Position numbers and translations under genes: made by a program | The notes under the pieces: generated by a model | The model's input: only the letters and a program-made list of their open reading frames with translations | Databases searched by the model: none | Told to the model about the DNA's origin: nothing | Shown here: piece after piece, positions 1-10,800 of the stretch | Numbering within the stretch: position 1 is the stretch's first letter | Layout: each line of letters starts with the position of its first letter | Assembly (NCBI GenBank): GCA_958510825.1 | Contig: OY294044.1 | Location: 68,490,357 to 68,554,356, forward strand | Direction of reading: 5' to 3' | Length of the DNA: 64,000 bases | Source of the DNA: Brachypterus glaber | Lineage: Eukaryota > Arthropoda > Insecta > Coleoptera > Kateretidae

Positions 1-48
1 GACATGTTAGCTTCAGCATAATTTTAAACGCATGTTTATAGCGTGAAA

Positions 49-595
49 CAGGGCCGGATTCAGGGGCGTGCAGATTACCCGGGCCCGGGCTCGAGGGGCC
101 CGGCGTCGGAAGTTTACAATAAACAGTTTATTTATCCCCAAAAGAAAGGCAGGCAAGCAAATATGCAGAGCTTTTTTCAAGTGGACCATAGACCCTAAAA
201 TTAGTAAAAATATTCGCCTGCAGCTCTAAGACTTTCTTTTTTAAATTTAAGACTGTAAAACTTGAGTTTAAGATATGAAATTTAAAAAAGTCAGAAATTA
301 ACATACTGTAAAAAGTGATAGTAAATTTAAAGCATTTATCGTTGTGAGGAAATACTGAATCTTATATAAGCAAAACAAAAAACTGTAATAATACTTAATT
401 TTTCATGTTATTTGTAAATTTTAAGATAAACCACAGGTTAGTTTGTCATATCCCTTGAAAAATACAGGAAGTGCTTGTAACAATAGGCCGAATTCACAGT
501 AACATTAAAAAACACAGAACAACTGTAAAAAAAGCTCTAAAAACACGACGATAATACAGTCAAACGCTTTAAATTTACTTTAAGGTCCGGTCCTG
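49..595. mobile_element. hAT-like non-autonomous element
   Basis: The left end CAGGGCCGGATTCAGGGG resembles hAT termini. The right end, read backwards from 595, is CAGGACCGGACCTTAAAG. The flanking octamers gcgtgaaa and ccgagaaa match at 6 of 8 positions. The interior has no coding capacity. Confidence 0.4.
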
Positions 596-783
596 CCGAG
601 AAATATAATATTCTAGTAGTGCTGCAAAAGAATAAGGTTAAACCATTAACAGGTTTCATTAAATATATCATTTAATATCATTATATTTTAGGTAAAAGTT
701 TTCTTATCAAAAATTGGCGGTTTTTAAACACCAATTTTAATCTATACTGAAAAATCACAAAAGCCGCCGCTAGATAGAGTTAC

Positions 784-1743
784 GATTCACTCACCGCAGT
801 AATGAGGAGAATCCAGCGTATGTGCACTGATTTTCTTATTTTAGTTTCGACGTATGCCAAAAATTATTTTAAGGTTATGTAACATTCTTTTGCAGAATTT
901 TACAAATATATCTACTTTTTTCTTTGCGAGCTAACAGTTTTTTAATTAGCTAAAGCTAAATTATTTAGCCTAAATTTAATCATATTTGATTCTTAAAATA
1001 TAGCGGCTTCTAAATTCTGAAATATCGTATCTGAAAAATGCCTCCCATTAAAAAAAAACACCAAACCAGCAAACTACCAAACCAAACCATTATTAACGTA
1101 AACCAACGCCTCACATTAAAAAAAAAAACACCAAACCAGCAAACTACCAAACCAAACCATTGTTAACGTAAACCAACGCCACCCATTAGAAAAAAAACAC
1201 CAAACCAGCAAACTACCAAACCAAACCATTGTTAACGTAAACTAACGCTTCCATTAAAAAAATCAAACAGTAACTCTGTGAGTATTTTAACAAACTTTTG
1301 CTATATATTCTAACAAAAAAACTGGAGTGAAAAAATATAGTTAATTTTTGTGGACCTATTAAACTATTTCATAAAACTACAACTGCCTAAAAACAAAAAA
1401 TTGTTAAAATACTCACGAATTTCTGTTTAATTTAATTTTTTTAATGGGGGCGTTGGTTTACGTTAACAATGGTTTGGTTTGGTAGTTTGCTGGTTTGGTG
1501 TTTTTTTTAATGAGAGGCATTGGTTTACGTTAATAATGGTTTGGTTTGGTAGTTTGCTGGTTTGGTGTTTTTTTTTTAATGGGAGGCATTTTTCAGATAC
1601 GATATTTCAAAATTTAGAAGGCGATATATTTTAAGAATCAAATAGGATTATATTTTGGGCTAAATAATTTAGCTTTAGCTAATCAAAATAAAAATCAGTG
1701 CGCATGCGCTGGATTCTCCTCATTACTGCGGTGAGTTAATCGC
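784..1743. mobile_element. Foldback-like element with internally repeated long inverted arms
   Basis: The arms run inward from ACTCACCGCAGTAATGAGG (left) and its complement (right). Matching segments include the AGCTAAATTATTTAG region, a TTCTAAA..GAAATATCGTATCTGAAAAATG block, and tandem 68-70 bp subunits. The left arm has three subunits (1041-1108, 1109-1178, 1179-1247); the right has about two (1440-1588). The repeat atagagttac occurs at 774-783 and 1744-1753 and is a likely 9-10 bp target duplication. No transposase frame is present. Confidence 0.75.
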
Positions 1744-2910
1744 ATAGAGTTACTAGAATTAACCATATTTTATGACATTTTTTAAACACCGTGATAATTT
1801 TCGAATATTTGGTTGTAAATGAGATCAAAATGATTTCAATTGAAGAAGCCTCAAATATTGCCTGCAGAAGTTTGTTTTATTTACTTCAATAAGGCATAAT
1901 TTACAAAGAACAATAAAAAATTATTGACGTTTTTTTTTTACTTTTTTGGCCAGGGCACGAAAGCTTCATAGCTAGCAAACACCTAGCAACCGACCACCTA
2001 GTATGTTTGACTTTCGCTTTTAATTCTCTTGTGAAGGTAGAAAAGTAATATTTCGTAAATGGGGAGAATGAAAACCCTTTTTAGCCTTGTAGATTAACTT
2101 AAATGCTAGTTTTGTTTGTTTCTTCTGTTTCAAACAGATTGTCATAAATGTAGGATAGAATAGAACTTTATTTCTCACCAATAAAAAGATACTATAATAA
2201 TTGTAGACATAATAAATAAACAAATTTACGTAAATATACGTAAAAAAATCTTAAATTTCCATTCATGATTTACCAATGCCTGGCATTTATTTATTTTCCA
2301 TTATCCCAAAACCCAATTTAATCTCTAAATGCCAAGGCAAAGTTTTGTATTACAGCTTTATTCAAATATGTTAAACCTCTTCAAGAAGCTTGTAGGAGGT
2401 TTCTCATCAAATTTTTAATTTTTCTAGTAATAGTAGACATAAGCCAAGGTGCCAAAAAACCCGGCTACGAAAAAATGCACGTGTCTGATAAAGAAAATAA
2501 AAAAGCCGAAACGTTAAAGAATCAAAATCTATTTTCGCCCGACTACGACAACGAGAAAGGAGGGTTATATTTTTAACTTGTCTGTATGTGTGTGTGTGTG
2601 TGTGGATTTGTATGTGCATTTGTTTGTTCCCCTCTAGAGTCTAAACTACTGGTCCAATTTTAACGTTTAACACTTTGGCCGCCACGCCTCAATAAAATGA
2701 ATGTGTTTTTTTACTTTAAATAAAAAAAATATTTGCTTTGACTTTTTACACTTATTAATTATTTTTATTGAAAGTTAGAGCTAACATTATTTTCGTATTA
2801 AATTGGGGCACGTCAAATGTTATCCTATAATAAAAACACGTGAAACGTGTTACTTCAGTATACACGTAAAGACATACGCACATTTGCTTATGTATACTGA
2901 TGTATACACT

Positions 2911-3037
2911 GCCGTCCTATGAAAGACCCGCGTATCTCCATTTGTCAATGGCAGCGTTTTCAAAATAATACACCAAGTTGACGTGAAAACGTTGCTATGC
3001 GTCAAATGGAGATACGCGGGTCTTTCATAGAACGGCT
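2911..3037. mobile_element. Palindromic miniature element, copy 1
   Basis: About 50-bp arms: CTATGAAAGACCCGCGTATC on the left pairs with GATACGCGGGTCTTTCATAG on the right, around a loop containing CAAAATAATACACC. The inner part (GCGTTTTC / GAAAACGTTGC) is shared with the copy at about 5968-6107. Confidence 0.7.
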
Positions 3038-3126
3038 GTACACGTGGCGATTTGGTCCCCGCCAGTGTGTATACGGAGAGATACACATGGCAGCCGAAGT
3101 GTTAAGGCGTCACAAAATCGTCTTGA

Positions 3127-3911
3127 TAACACAAGATAGATAGATAGATATATTTATTTACCAATATAACATGATACATATGAGAACACAGAGTAGGTAC
3201 CTAGACTATATAAACTTAGTCATGTTACAAGATACGTCTAAAAGAATAATAATTTAAGAATAAATAGTTTAAACTATATAATAATGTATGCATCATACAT
3301 TAATATACATCACAATTAAAATAAGGTTTTAAGTTTGTATTTCAATTAGGTAATTTTTTAGTGTGGTTTTAAAATGATTTTTACTACTAATGCTTAAAAT
3401 TGTACGTGGTAGTTTATTATAGAATGTTATACCTTTATTATAGCAGTTATCTCTACTTACATTTATCCTAGAAAATGGCTGATATATGTTTTCTTTTTTT
3501 TCTTGTCTCGTACCTGTGAATGTCCTCATTTTTTTTCAGTTCCATATTTTTTTCCCTAACCAGCATAATTAGGTTAAAAATATATAGGGCAGGCACGGTT
3601 AAGATTCTAAATTTTTTAAATAACGGTTTGCATGATTCTCTACTAGGACATCCCACGATATATCTTAGTATTTTCTTTTGTAGTATGAGAATTTTGCCTA
3701 CATCTGTTGCAGAGCCCCAATGTACGATACCGTAGTTAATTATGGATTGTACAATACCATAGTACATAGTAATCAGTACGTCATTTGATACCGTATTCTT
3801 TATTTGTCTAAACAAAAAATAGGCGGAGCTTAGCTTATTACACAAATACTCGACCAGGTGAATTTTTGATCTAGATACAACCCTAAAAATTTTGTACATT
3901 TTTGTTGACAT
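3127..3911 (-). mobile_element. LINE 3' fragment (jockey/CR1-like), frameshifted
   Basis: Minus-strand peptides from the post-RT region: SNDVLITMYYGIVQSIINYG, ILQKKILRYIVGCP, ILTVPALYIFNLIMLV, then after a frameshift near 3480-3530 GITFYNKLPRTI and LKNYLIEIQ. These are the C-terminal signatures of jockey/CR1-like ORF2. The 3' end is at low coordinates with a (TATC)n tail (3134-3152 as gatagatagata). There is no RT core, so it is dead. Confidence 0.85.
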
Positions 3912-4384
3912 ATAGAGTTATTGTTTATTTTTAAATATAGGCTACTATTTATGGAAGTATTTTTTGTACAGAAGTGTATAAAACAGTGTATGGCCTATAA
4001 AAAAAATTCATGTTTCGACAATATTTATAGTCATCATCATATATGAATTTAACCCAAAAGCTTTACCTTGTATACTAAATAAAACAAATGAAATAACTGA
4101 GTATATCTATTTTTAAACAAACATGTTACCAATTCTTATATATAAACTATAAAATAGGACAATATGAAACAAAACACTCGCATTGCATTGTGTGGGTTTG
4201 TAAGTAATATTCAATAGTTCCACTGAATATGGGCATATCTTGTTCGTGGGTAATTACATAAACAGTGTAACTATTGTTAAACAAAGATTATAATTAACAT
4301 AAACCAGACTCAATCTAAACTGGCGTTTGCGTCAATCTCTGGCTTATTGTGATTATAAAACATCGACAGATGAATAGAGAATAG

Positions 4385-4895
4385 AGGATAATTCTTTTAA
4401 ATGGTACACCCCCGTACGGGCCGTAACTTTTAAATGGGATAAGATACAGTCGGTCAAGTAAGAGCGTGTCGCCTATAACGTGTAGTCGGTAAGAGAGAGC
4501 CCTACTTTTTTTTCGGGGATATACTTTACTTCCTGACCGACAATGCTTTTTACATAGAGACTTTTTCTGAACCTTATTTTTAGTGACTCAGCACATTTGG
4601 ACTTTTTTGTTTTTGGGGGGATTACTTTTAAAATCAATAGGGATCTTCCCCTCATAGAACTTGAGTTTTCCCGAAAATTTCGAGTCGATCGGATAATTTG
4701 TTCTTGAGTTACCGTGCACACATAAACGTAACATCAGATGGACGCACGGACAGACGGACGGAAGGACAGACGAACATTTCAAGAAAAAAAGTTACAATTT
4801 TTTTTATGAACTAATTTATATCGAAGAATTTTTTGCCTAGGACTGTTTTTGAAAATTCGAAACTACCATATAATACTATTCTAGCGAAGGCGCTG
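4385..4895 (-). repeat. Dispersed repeat with CTGTCCGTC array and 'GTAACTCAAGAAC' module
   Basis: On the minus strand it holds AGTATTATATGGTAGTTTCG, TCCTAGGCAAAAAATTCTTC, a CCGTC/TGTC array (4739-4770) and GGTAACTCAAGAAC. It matches the + strand copy at 29595-30058 block for block. Confidence 0.6.
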
Positions 4896-5032
4896 TGAAT
4901 GGTATAATAATGATCTTATAAGATCGAATTATACAATGGACAGCAGTCCAATACGTAAGGCAACATAAATTTAGGTCTTCAATACCAACCCAAAAAGAAA
5001 ATTCTCTAATAATATTATATTTTGATTTATGT

Positions 5033-5295
5033 TTATGTTTATGTTTGTTTTTTAACCTCGTACTATTCTACTTAATTAAGCATCCCCTAAGTCCAGGACT
5101 TGTGTGGGCTAGTAGTAGAGGGAACCACCGGCTTTAATTGACTTTCGAACCAATATATCTAGGGAGTACGCCTTCGCCAAATTTCAATTATTAATTAACT
5201 GAAAAAGGCAATCGGCGCCAGTGAGGTTTGAACTCACGATCATTAGATCAGTGTCAGGCTATATCGATGCCATTGACCGCTGAGCTAAATCTCCC
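5033..5295 (-). repeat. tRNA-headed SINE, copy A
   Basis: The minus strand begins GGGAGATTTAGCTCAGCGGT (A-box-like). It continues to a B-box-like GAGTTCAAACCTC, then GGCGCCGATTGCC, TTCAGTTAATTAATAATTGA and GCCGGTGGTTCCCTC, ending near GTACGAGGTTA with an (AAACAT)n tail. Four copies are in this window. Confidence 0.8.
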
Positions 5296-5621
5296 ATTTT
5301 ATCACAGTGCAACAAAAACTGTGCATTATATGCATAATTATTAAAGAATACATAAGCTTATTAAACACAAAAACAAGTACAAAATCTTCACACACAACGG
5401 GGCATTTATTATCAATGACTGTCAAATAAAGGAATAGGTCATAAGTTCCCTAGGAAACTTAAGACCTACTGTACACATAGCTGTATAAAAATAAAAAAAA
5501 AATAGTTTTTTACTTAAAAAGAACAAATATCTTACCTTTATGTAATTTAAAATATAATTTAAAATGTTACTTTTACCTAAAATAAGCATAATTTTATTTT
5601 AAAACAATAGTTATTTATGAT

Positions 5622-5723
5622 ACTAGTGGGTAAAGTAAGATATTGCCCATGAGAAAATTAACCTGCGAGGCGTTAGCCAAGCAGGTTAATTTTCGAGAAG
5701 GCCATATCGGTTTACCCATGAGT
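5622..5723. mobile_element. 102-bp palindromic MITE, copy 1
   Basis: The arms are GGGTAAAGTAAGATATTGCC with AAAATTAACCTGC, and their complements GCAGGTTAATTTT with GGTTTACCCA. The copy at 42181-42282 is of equal length and nearly identical. Confidence 0.75.
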
Positions 5724-5966
5724 TTTTAAAATTATATTATTATTTTAAAATTACAGTATGAAACAACATTTTTCCTACCTAGTGCTCATTTTCCACCCCT
5801 TGCATGACAGCGGTCGAAAAGTGGCAATCAGCTGATTTTACATATCTGCGTTAGAGGCTGAGTGAACGTCAAACACAAAACGACAATTTTTGCGTTTTTT
5901 TAGGTGTTAGGTGTTAGGTCGTAGAAAAAATAGGGTACACACCTCGACGTAAACCTATTTTGCCCT

Positions 5967-6107
5967 CCTGCGATAGAAATCAGTAACTCTATTTGTCGCA
6001 TAGCAGCGTTTTCAAAATATTATATCAGAGTTGACGTGAAAACGTTGCTATGCGACAAATGGAGTGACTGCTTTCTAGCGTAGTATGGCAGTATTTCAGT
6101 GCACTTC
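5967..6107. mobile_element. Palindromic miniature element, copy 2
   Basis: The left arm TAGAAATCAGTAACTCTATT plus TGTCGCATAGCAGCGTTTTC pairs with GAAAACGTTGCTATGCGACA plus AATGGAGTGACTGCTTTCTA. The core matches copy 1, but the outer arms differ strongly between copies while still pairing within each. Confidence 0.65.
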
Positions 6108-6529
6108 GAGTGCTTTTTTTTTACTTGGCTCCGCCTTGTAAAAAATACACACTCGCTTGCACTGAAAACTAGATTTGCGTACTCGGTGTATAATATACTA
6201 TTACAATTTTAATTTAAAATTCTAGTACCAATAGAAGGTAATTAAATTGCAGGTAATATTTTTTACAGTGTAGCTTGTTATACGAGAAAATTTCCACCTA
6301 CTTTCTGTAATTTACAATTACTCAGGTTCAATTACTCAAAAGAAGGTAAACAAAACTGTTCAACTGTTAATGTTAAACTTCCACTAATTAGTTCTCTTAA
6401 TTAGCACCGGAAAATGTGTATTGTTAGTAATGTAATGCTTTACACTCCATAATTAGCTCTTTATTTTTTTTCTTAGAAAAATATGATTTTTTGAACAGGT
6501 TTTGATTTTTTTACGGATGTCATTATAAT

Positions 6530-6722
6530 GGAGGCATGTATAGTTGGCTAGTGCGTCGATATGAGCCCACTAGCATGAGTTTGATTTTCAGTGGCGCCGA
6601 TTTTCCTTTTTCAGTTAATTAATAATTAAAATTTGGAGAAGGCGGTAAGTGAAACGGACACTCCCTATAAACTGGTTCGAAAGCCAGTTAAAGCCGCTGG
6701 TTTGGTTGAACTCTAATACTAA
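6530..6722 (+). repeat. tRNA-headed SINE, copy B (3' truncated)
   Basis: It starts GGAGGCATGTATAGTTGGCT, carries GAGTTTGATTTTCAG in place of the B box, then GGCGCCGATTTTCC and the TTAATTAATAATTAAAATTT core. It stops after AAAGCCGCTGGTT. Confidence 0.7.
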
Positions 6723-6729
6723 AGTTTAT

Positions 6730-7680
6730 TTTTTTAAGGTATACTTATTTTAAATTTGCCGCTAAATACTCCACTCCAAAAGTCCGATTAGTTAAAATAA
6801 TAATTTTTTCAGGATTAAGTTTTAATTTATTTGAGTAAAACCAATGTTGAAATTCGCTTTCTAACTGTGTCCTTGCATTTAAAAGTAAATCAATATTTTT
6901 GTTTGAATTTAGTAATGAGCTATTGTCGAAGAATAGACTTTTCTCAGGTTCAAGACAGAAGGGGAGGTCATTAATGAAAACTAGAAACAATAGGGGGCCC
7001 AGTATAGACCCCTGGGGAACCCCTATGTTTATGTTTTCAAATTTAGAATAAGAATTATTGTGGTAAACACATTGTTCCTACCTGAGAGATAAGAAACTAA
7101 AAGGGATAGTGTTGAACCTCTTACACCATATTATTCGAGCTTTTCTATGAGTAATGTATGGGGGACACAATCAAAGGCCTTGGTAAGGTCAAGCAGGGTT
7201 AAGACGTCATGTCTACCCCCCAAATGCCCTCGATTATCTCCAATATCTTAGAAATTGCTTGAATTGTTGATTTGTTCTTGCGAAACTCATACTGTCTCTT
7301 GCTGAACACATTGTTTTCGAGAAAGGTGACAATACGAGTTTTTATCAAATATTCAGATATTTTGGCAAAAATTGGCAAAATAGAGATTGGCCTAAAATTA
7401 TTGGGGTCATTTTTGTTACCCTTCTTGTGAATTGGTGTAACCTTTGCCAACTTAAAGCTGTCCGGAAACTTACCCTGCTCAAAGCAGAGATTGAACAAGT
7501 CTGCAAGTGGGTACTGAATGAAGTACGCTGTATTTTTTACATGATTTGAATTAAGTTCATAGATATTAGTTGAATTTGAGTTTTTTAATGACATGATTGC
7601 CCTTACAGATATCTGGTTTAGGCAACCAGAAAAATAGTGTTCCGAATTTAACTCTTGCTCCAACCAGTAAATTTTTACTA
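6730..7680 (-). mobile_element. LINE reverse transcriptase fragment, frameshifted
   Basis: Minus-strand pieces: FKLAKVTPIHKKGNKNDPNN then FRPISILPIFAKISEYLIKT (RT motifs 0-1), QYEFRKNKSTIQAISKIL (motif 2), LTLLDLTKAFDCVPHTLL in another frame, and FINDLPF with KLKLNPEKIIIL. The YADD box is replaced by FFDNS, and several stops and frameshifts are present. It is a dead, 5'-truncated copy. Confidence 0.9.
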
Positions 7681-7755
7681 TTTTTGTAATAAATTATAAT
7701 TTTTATAAATGGAAGTTTAATAAGTATTTTCATAAAATGTTTTCTTTATTTTCAG

Positions 7756-7806
7756 GATGTTTATACAGTGAAAGGCTTTGTTTGGAAAATGAATGGTGCT
7801 ACGATG
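7756..7806 (+). CDS. ia2: ia2 exon a: start of the luminal RESP18-like Cys motif
   Basis: The exon follows ttttcag and ends before gtgagt. It reads [17 protein letters not shown], matching the vertebrate IA-2 luminal N-terminus (GCLF..LC...C). The first two bases finish a codon begun in an unseen upstream exon, and one base is passed to the next exon. Confidence 0.88.
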
Positions 7807-10800
7807 GTGAGTAAAAACCTTTATATATCTTTTAATTGTTAAAGTTGCTCTTCGCAGACTTACAAATAAAAACTGTTAGGAAAACGGGGAAATGGCTGCC
7901 TTTTGGGTGCTAGATGCTCCAAAAGCTGTGACAATGAGCTACCAATAAATCAATTTTTAACTTACCTAGTCATATAAATTACATTCAATCCATTCATATT
8001 AAGCTATTTTCATAGTTATCCACAATAATTCTGGGGCCAAGGGGTAAAAACAGCCTTTAAAAAGTGCTTTTGACATATGTGATACTCAATTTTTTAAAGA
8101 AATTAGGATTTATGAAATGAAATTTTGATTAGATGAAAAATATCTCGACTTTTTAGTATTGTCATATGTCAAATGAGCTTTTTAAATTCGTTTTTTACCC
8201 CTTGGCCTGATGAATAATTGTGTAAAACTGTGAAAATAGACTAATCTAAATGTAATAAATGTAATGTATTTGACTCTGCAAGTTAAAAATATATTTTTCG
8301 TATACCCCAAATCTTTCTGAAGCTTCTAGCACCCAAAGGAACCCCATTTAGGACCTGGCTATTGACAAATAACTTAATTTGAATTGTCTTTCATATATAA
8401 AATAAAGCTGGGAGAAAATAATGAAATAAAAATGGTCACCAGCTCTTAGATTATATAAGCTTTTTGTGATATTTAGATTTATCATTGTTTTTTTTACATA
8501 GGGGGAGGGGGTATACCCTAAGCAATATAGTGCTTAGGGAACGTTTAAGTATTACGTAGCCAAAATATAAAATCTCTACAGCATTTAATAACGCGTAAAC
8601 CGGGGTATAAATCTTGGTACAATTTGCATTACGTAATACTTGAACGTTCCCTTAGGGTTACGAGGGGAGAAGGACTGATGTAGAGTTACGTAACTCCATT
8701 ATTTTTAAAGAAATAAAAACTATAACGTTACGATTAGAAGGGAAGTCCCAGCGGTACAATGCATGTGGGAGGAGAGATTAAAATTGCATCGATCCCACAC
8801 AAATTACCTAGTTCAATTTAATCATATAATATTTAACATTAGTTTAATTAGGTATATAGGTTATTTTCACGTAAGTGTTTTATTTCACCATCTAAATTAT
8901 AATATAAAAAAAAATTGAATTTGATAAGATTTTTTTACTATTTTTTACCATTATCCGTACTTTACTTTATCCTAACTTGCGTACTCAAAATATGGACTCT
9001 TTGGCCTTTAAATTTGCGTTACCGGAATGACGATTGTTATAACAGTAAAGTTACATTTTAACTGTAAGTGAAATATACTAAGGCCATTATTTTTTGATAT
9101 GTGAAAGGGGCCTATTGGAAAAGCTTAAATCCGCATTTTCGTATTGCTACGTGCTTGTTTCCGGTTGCCATATTGAAAAATGCGAATTACTCCATATCGT
9201 CGTCTTCCTTACAAAGGGGCTTATCTCAAAAAATTGCTAAATATATTATTATTAATCAGCTGCAGGTTACTTTTCTCGTTTTCGGAAGAAGTTACGTACA
9301 TGCAACTCCATATAAAAAATAAAGTACGTAAAATTTTCAACAATTTGATATATCTTGAAAGATGGTGCGATAAAGCAGACCACAGTTAGAGCTCAGCAAA
9401 GTTAGCTGCGCACGGTTTTAATTAATAGGTTTTATCAGTTTCATTGGAAAGTTCAAGTTGATTTTCAATTTTTTTTTTTGCTTAAGTATTTCATTAATTC
9501 TATGGAGAAGTCTGATTGCATATTTATTTCTGTTTTATCTGATACATTATGTTTCGGTTCGGAATACATGCGAATATTTTCTTTTTCCTTTGCTTTATGG
9601 TGCGCACACGTTCATCACTGTCTCTCTTAGATTCGTTATGTCTTTGATCCATGACAGTTTGTAAAACTAAATATCTGAAACGTGAAATGGTTTAAAAACT
9701 TTTAATTTTTCTACGAGCAGAATAGTGTAAAACTACACCATGGTTTTTTCTACGTATGTATTATTAAACACTTCTGCGCATACATATATTCCACCATACC
9801 CTACTGCGCACGGTATATTTGTACATGTTTGTCAAAACACTTTTGCCCATTTGTATGTAGTATTAAACGTTTCTGGGCATAAATATGTTTTACCAAACCG
9901 TGCGGCGCATAATATATCTGTTTGTCAAAACTTTTTTGCTCATTTGTATATATTATTAAACACTTCTGCGCATAAGTATGTTCCACCAAACACTACTGCA
10001 CATGGTATATTTGTATATGTTTGCCAGAACAATTTTGCGCATTCGTATGTATATTGAACACTTCTGCGCATAAATATATTCTACCAAACCCTACTGCGCA
10101 TGGTATATTTGCATATGTTATCGTGGTAAGAGACAGACCGACAGACAGACAGGCAAACCGACAGACCGACAGATAGACTTTTTTTTTGTTAAAAAAGCCT
10201 TAAAAACTTACGTCTAAATTTTGGGTAGAAAAAATTATAATTTTATTTTTGTTTACATACTAAAATTCTTAGGGACAAAGATCAAACACTTTTATGAGAA
10301 TCACCCATATAATACTTTACAAGACCTACATTTACCGGCATAGGTATATCACACAGATTTAATTACAAAAGTAATTAATTAAAAACTAATAACATTTCTG
10401 ATAATTATAATTATTAATAATTCAGCATCCATATTTCGTTTATTAATACCATTTGTTCATGTAAATATTAGCGAAGTAATAATAAATGAAATTAAAAATA
10501 ATAACGATAAATAATTAGCATGATAATAATTATAATTCTTGCAATTATAACAAATACTTGAGTTACTCATGAAAAATACCTCAAGTATAATAATTTTCTT
10601 TTTGTTTTACATAAATTTAGACATCTATAATAAGATTTTCTTTTGCTTTGACCCTATTAGATCCTTTTCTTGGGATTTTATTGTCATAATTAAATTTTAA
10701 AATGTTCCAAATTAAATTTATGTTTTAAAATGTATCTTTTAAAATATTGTAGATTACGCTTTTGGACGTTGCTTGGAAGCAACAGGCGACGTGGACCCAG

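Noticed and set aside
5213..5295. Possible tRNA gene
   Set aside because: The sequence has A/B-box-like blocks, but four copies continue into a common SINE body and the arms do not fold into a convincing cloverleaf.
9740..10057. 105-codon + strand open frame with repeated '[11 protein letters not shown]'-like text
   Set aside because: It is a translation of the roughly 99-bp tandem repeat. The opposite strand is also open, and no start, splice or family evidence exists.
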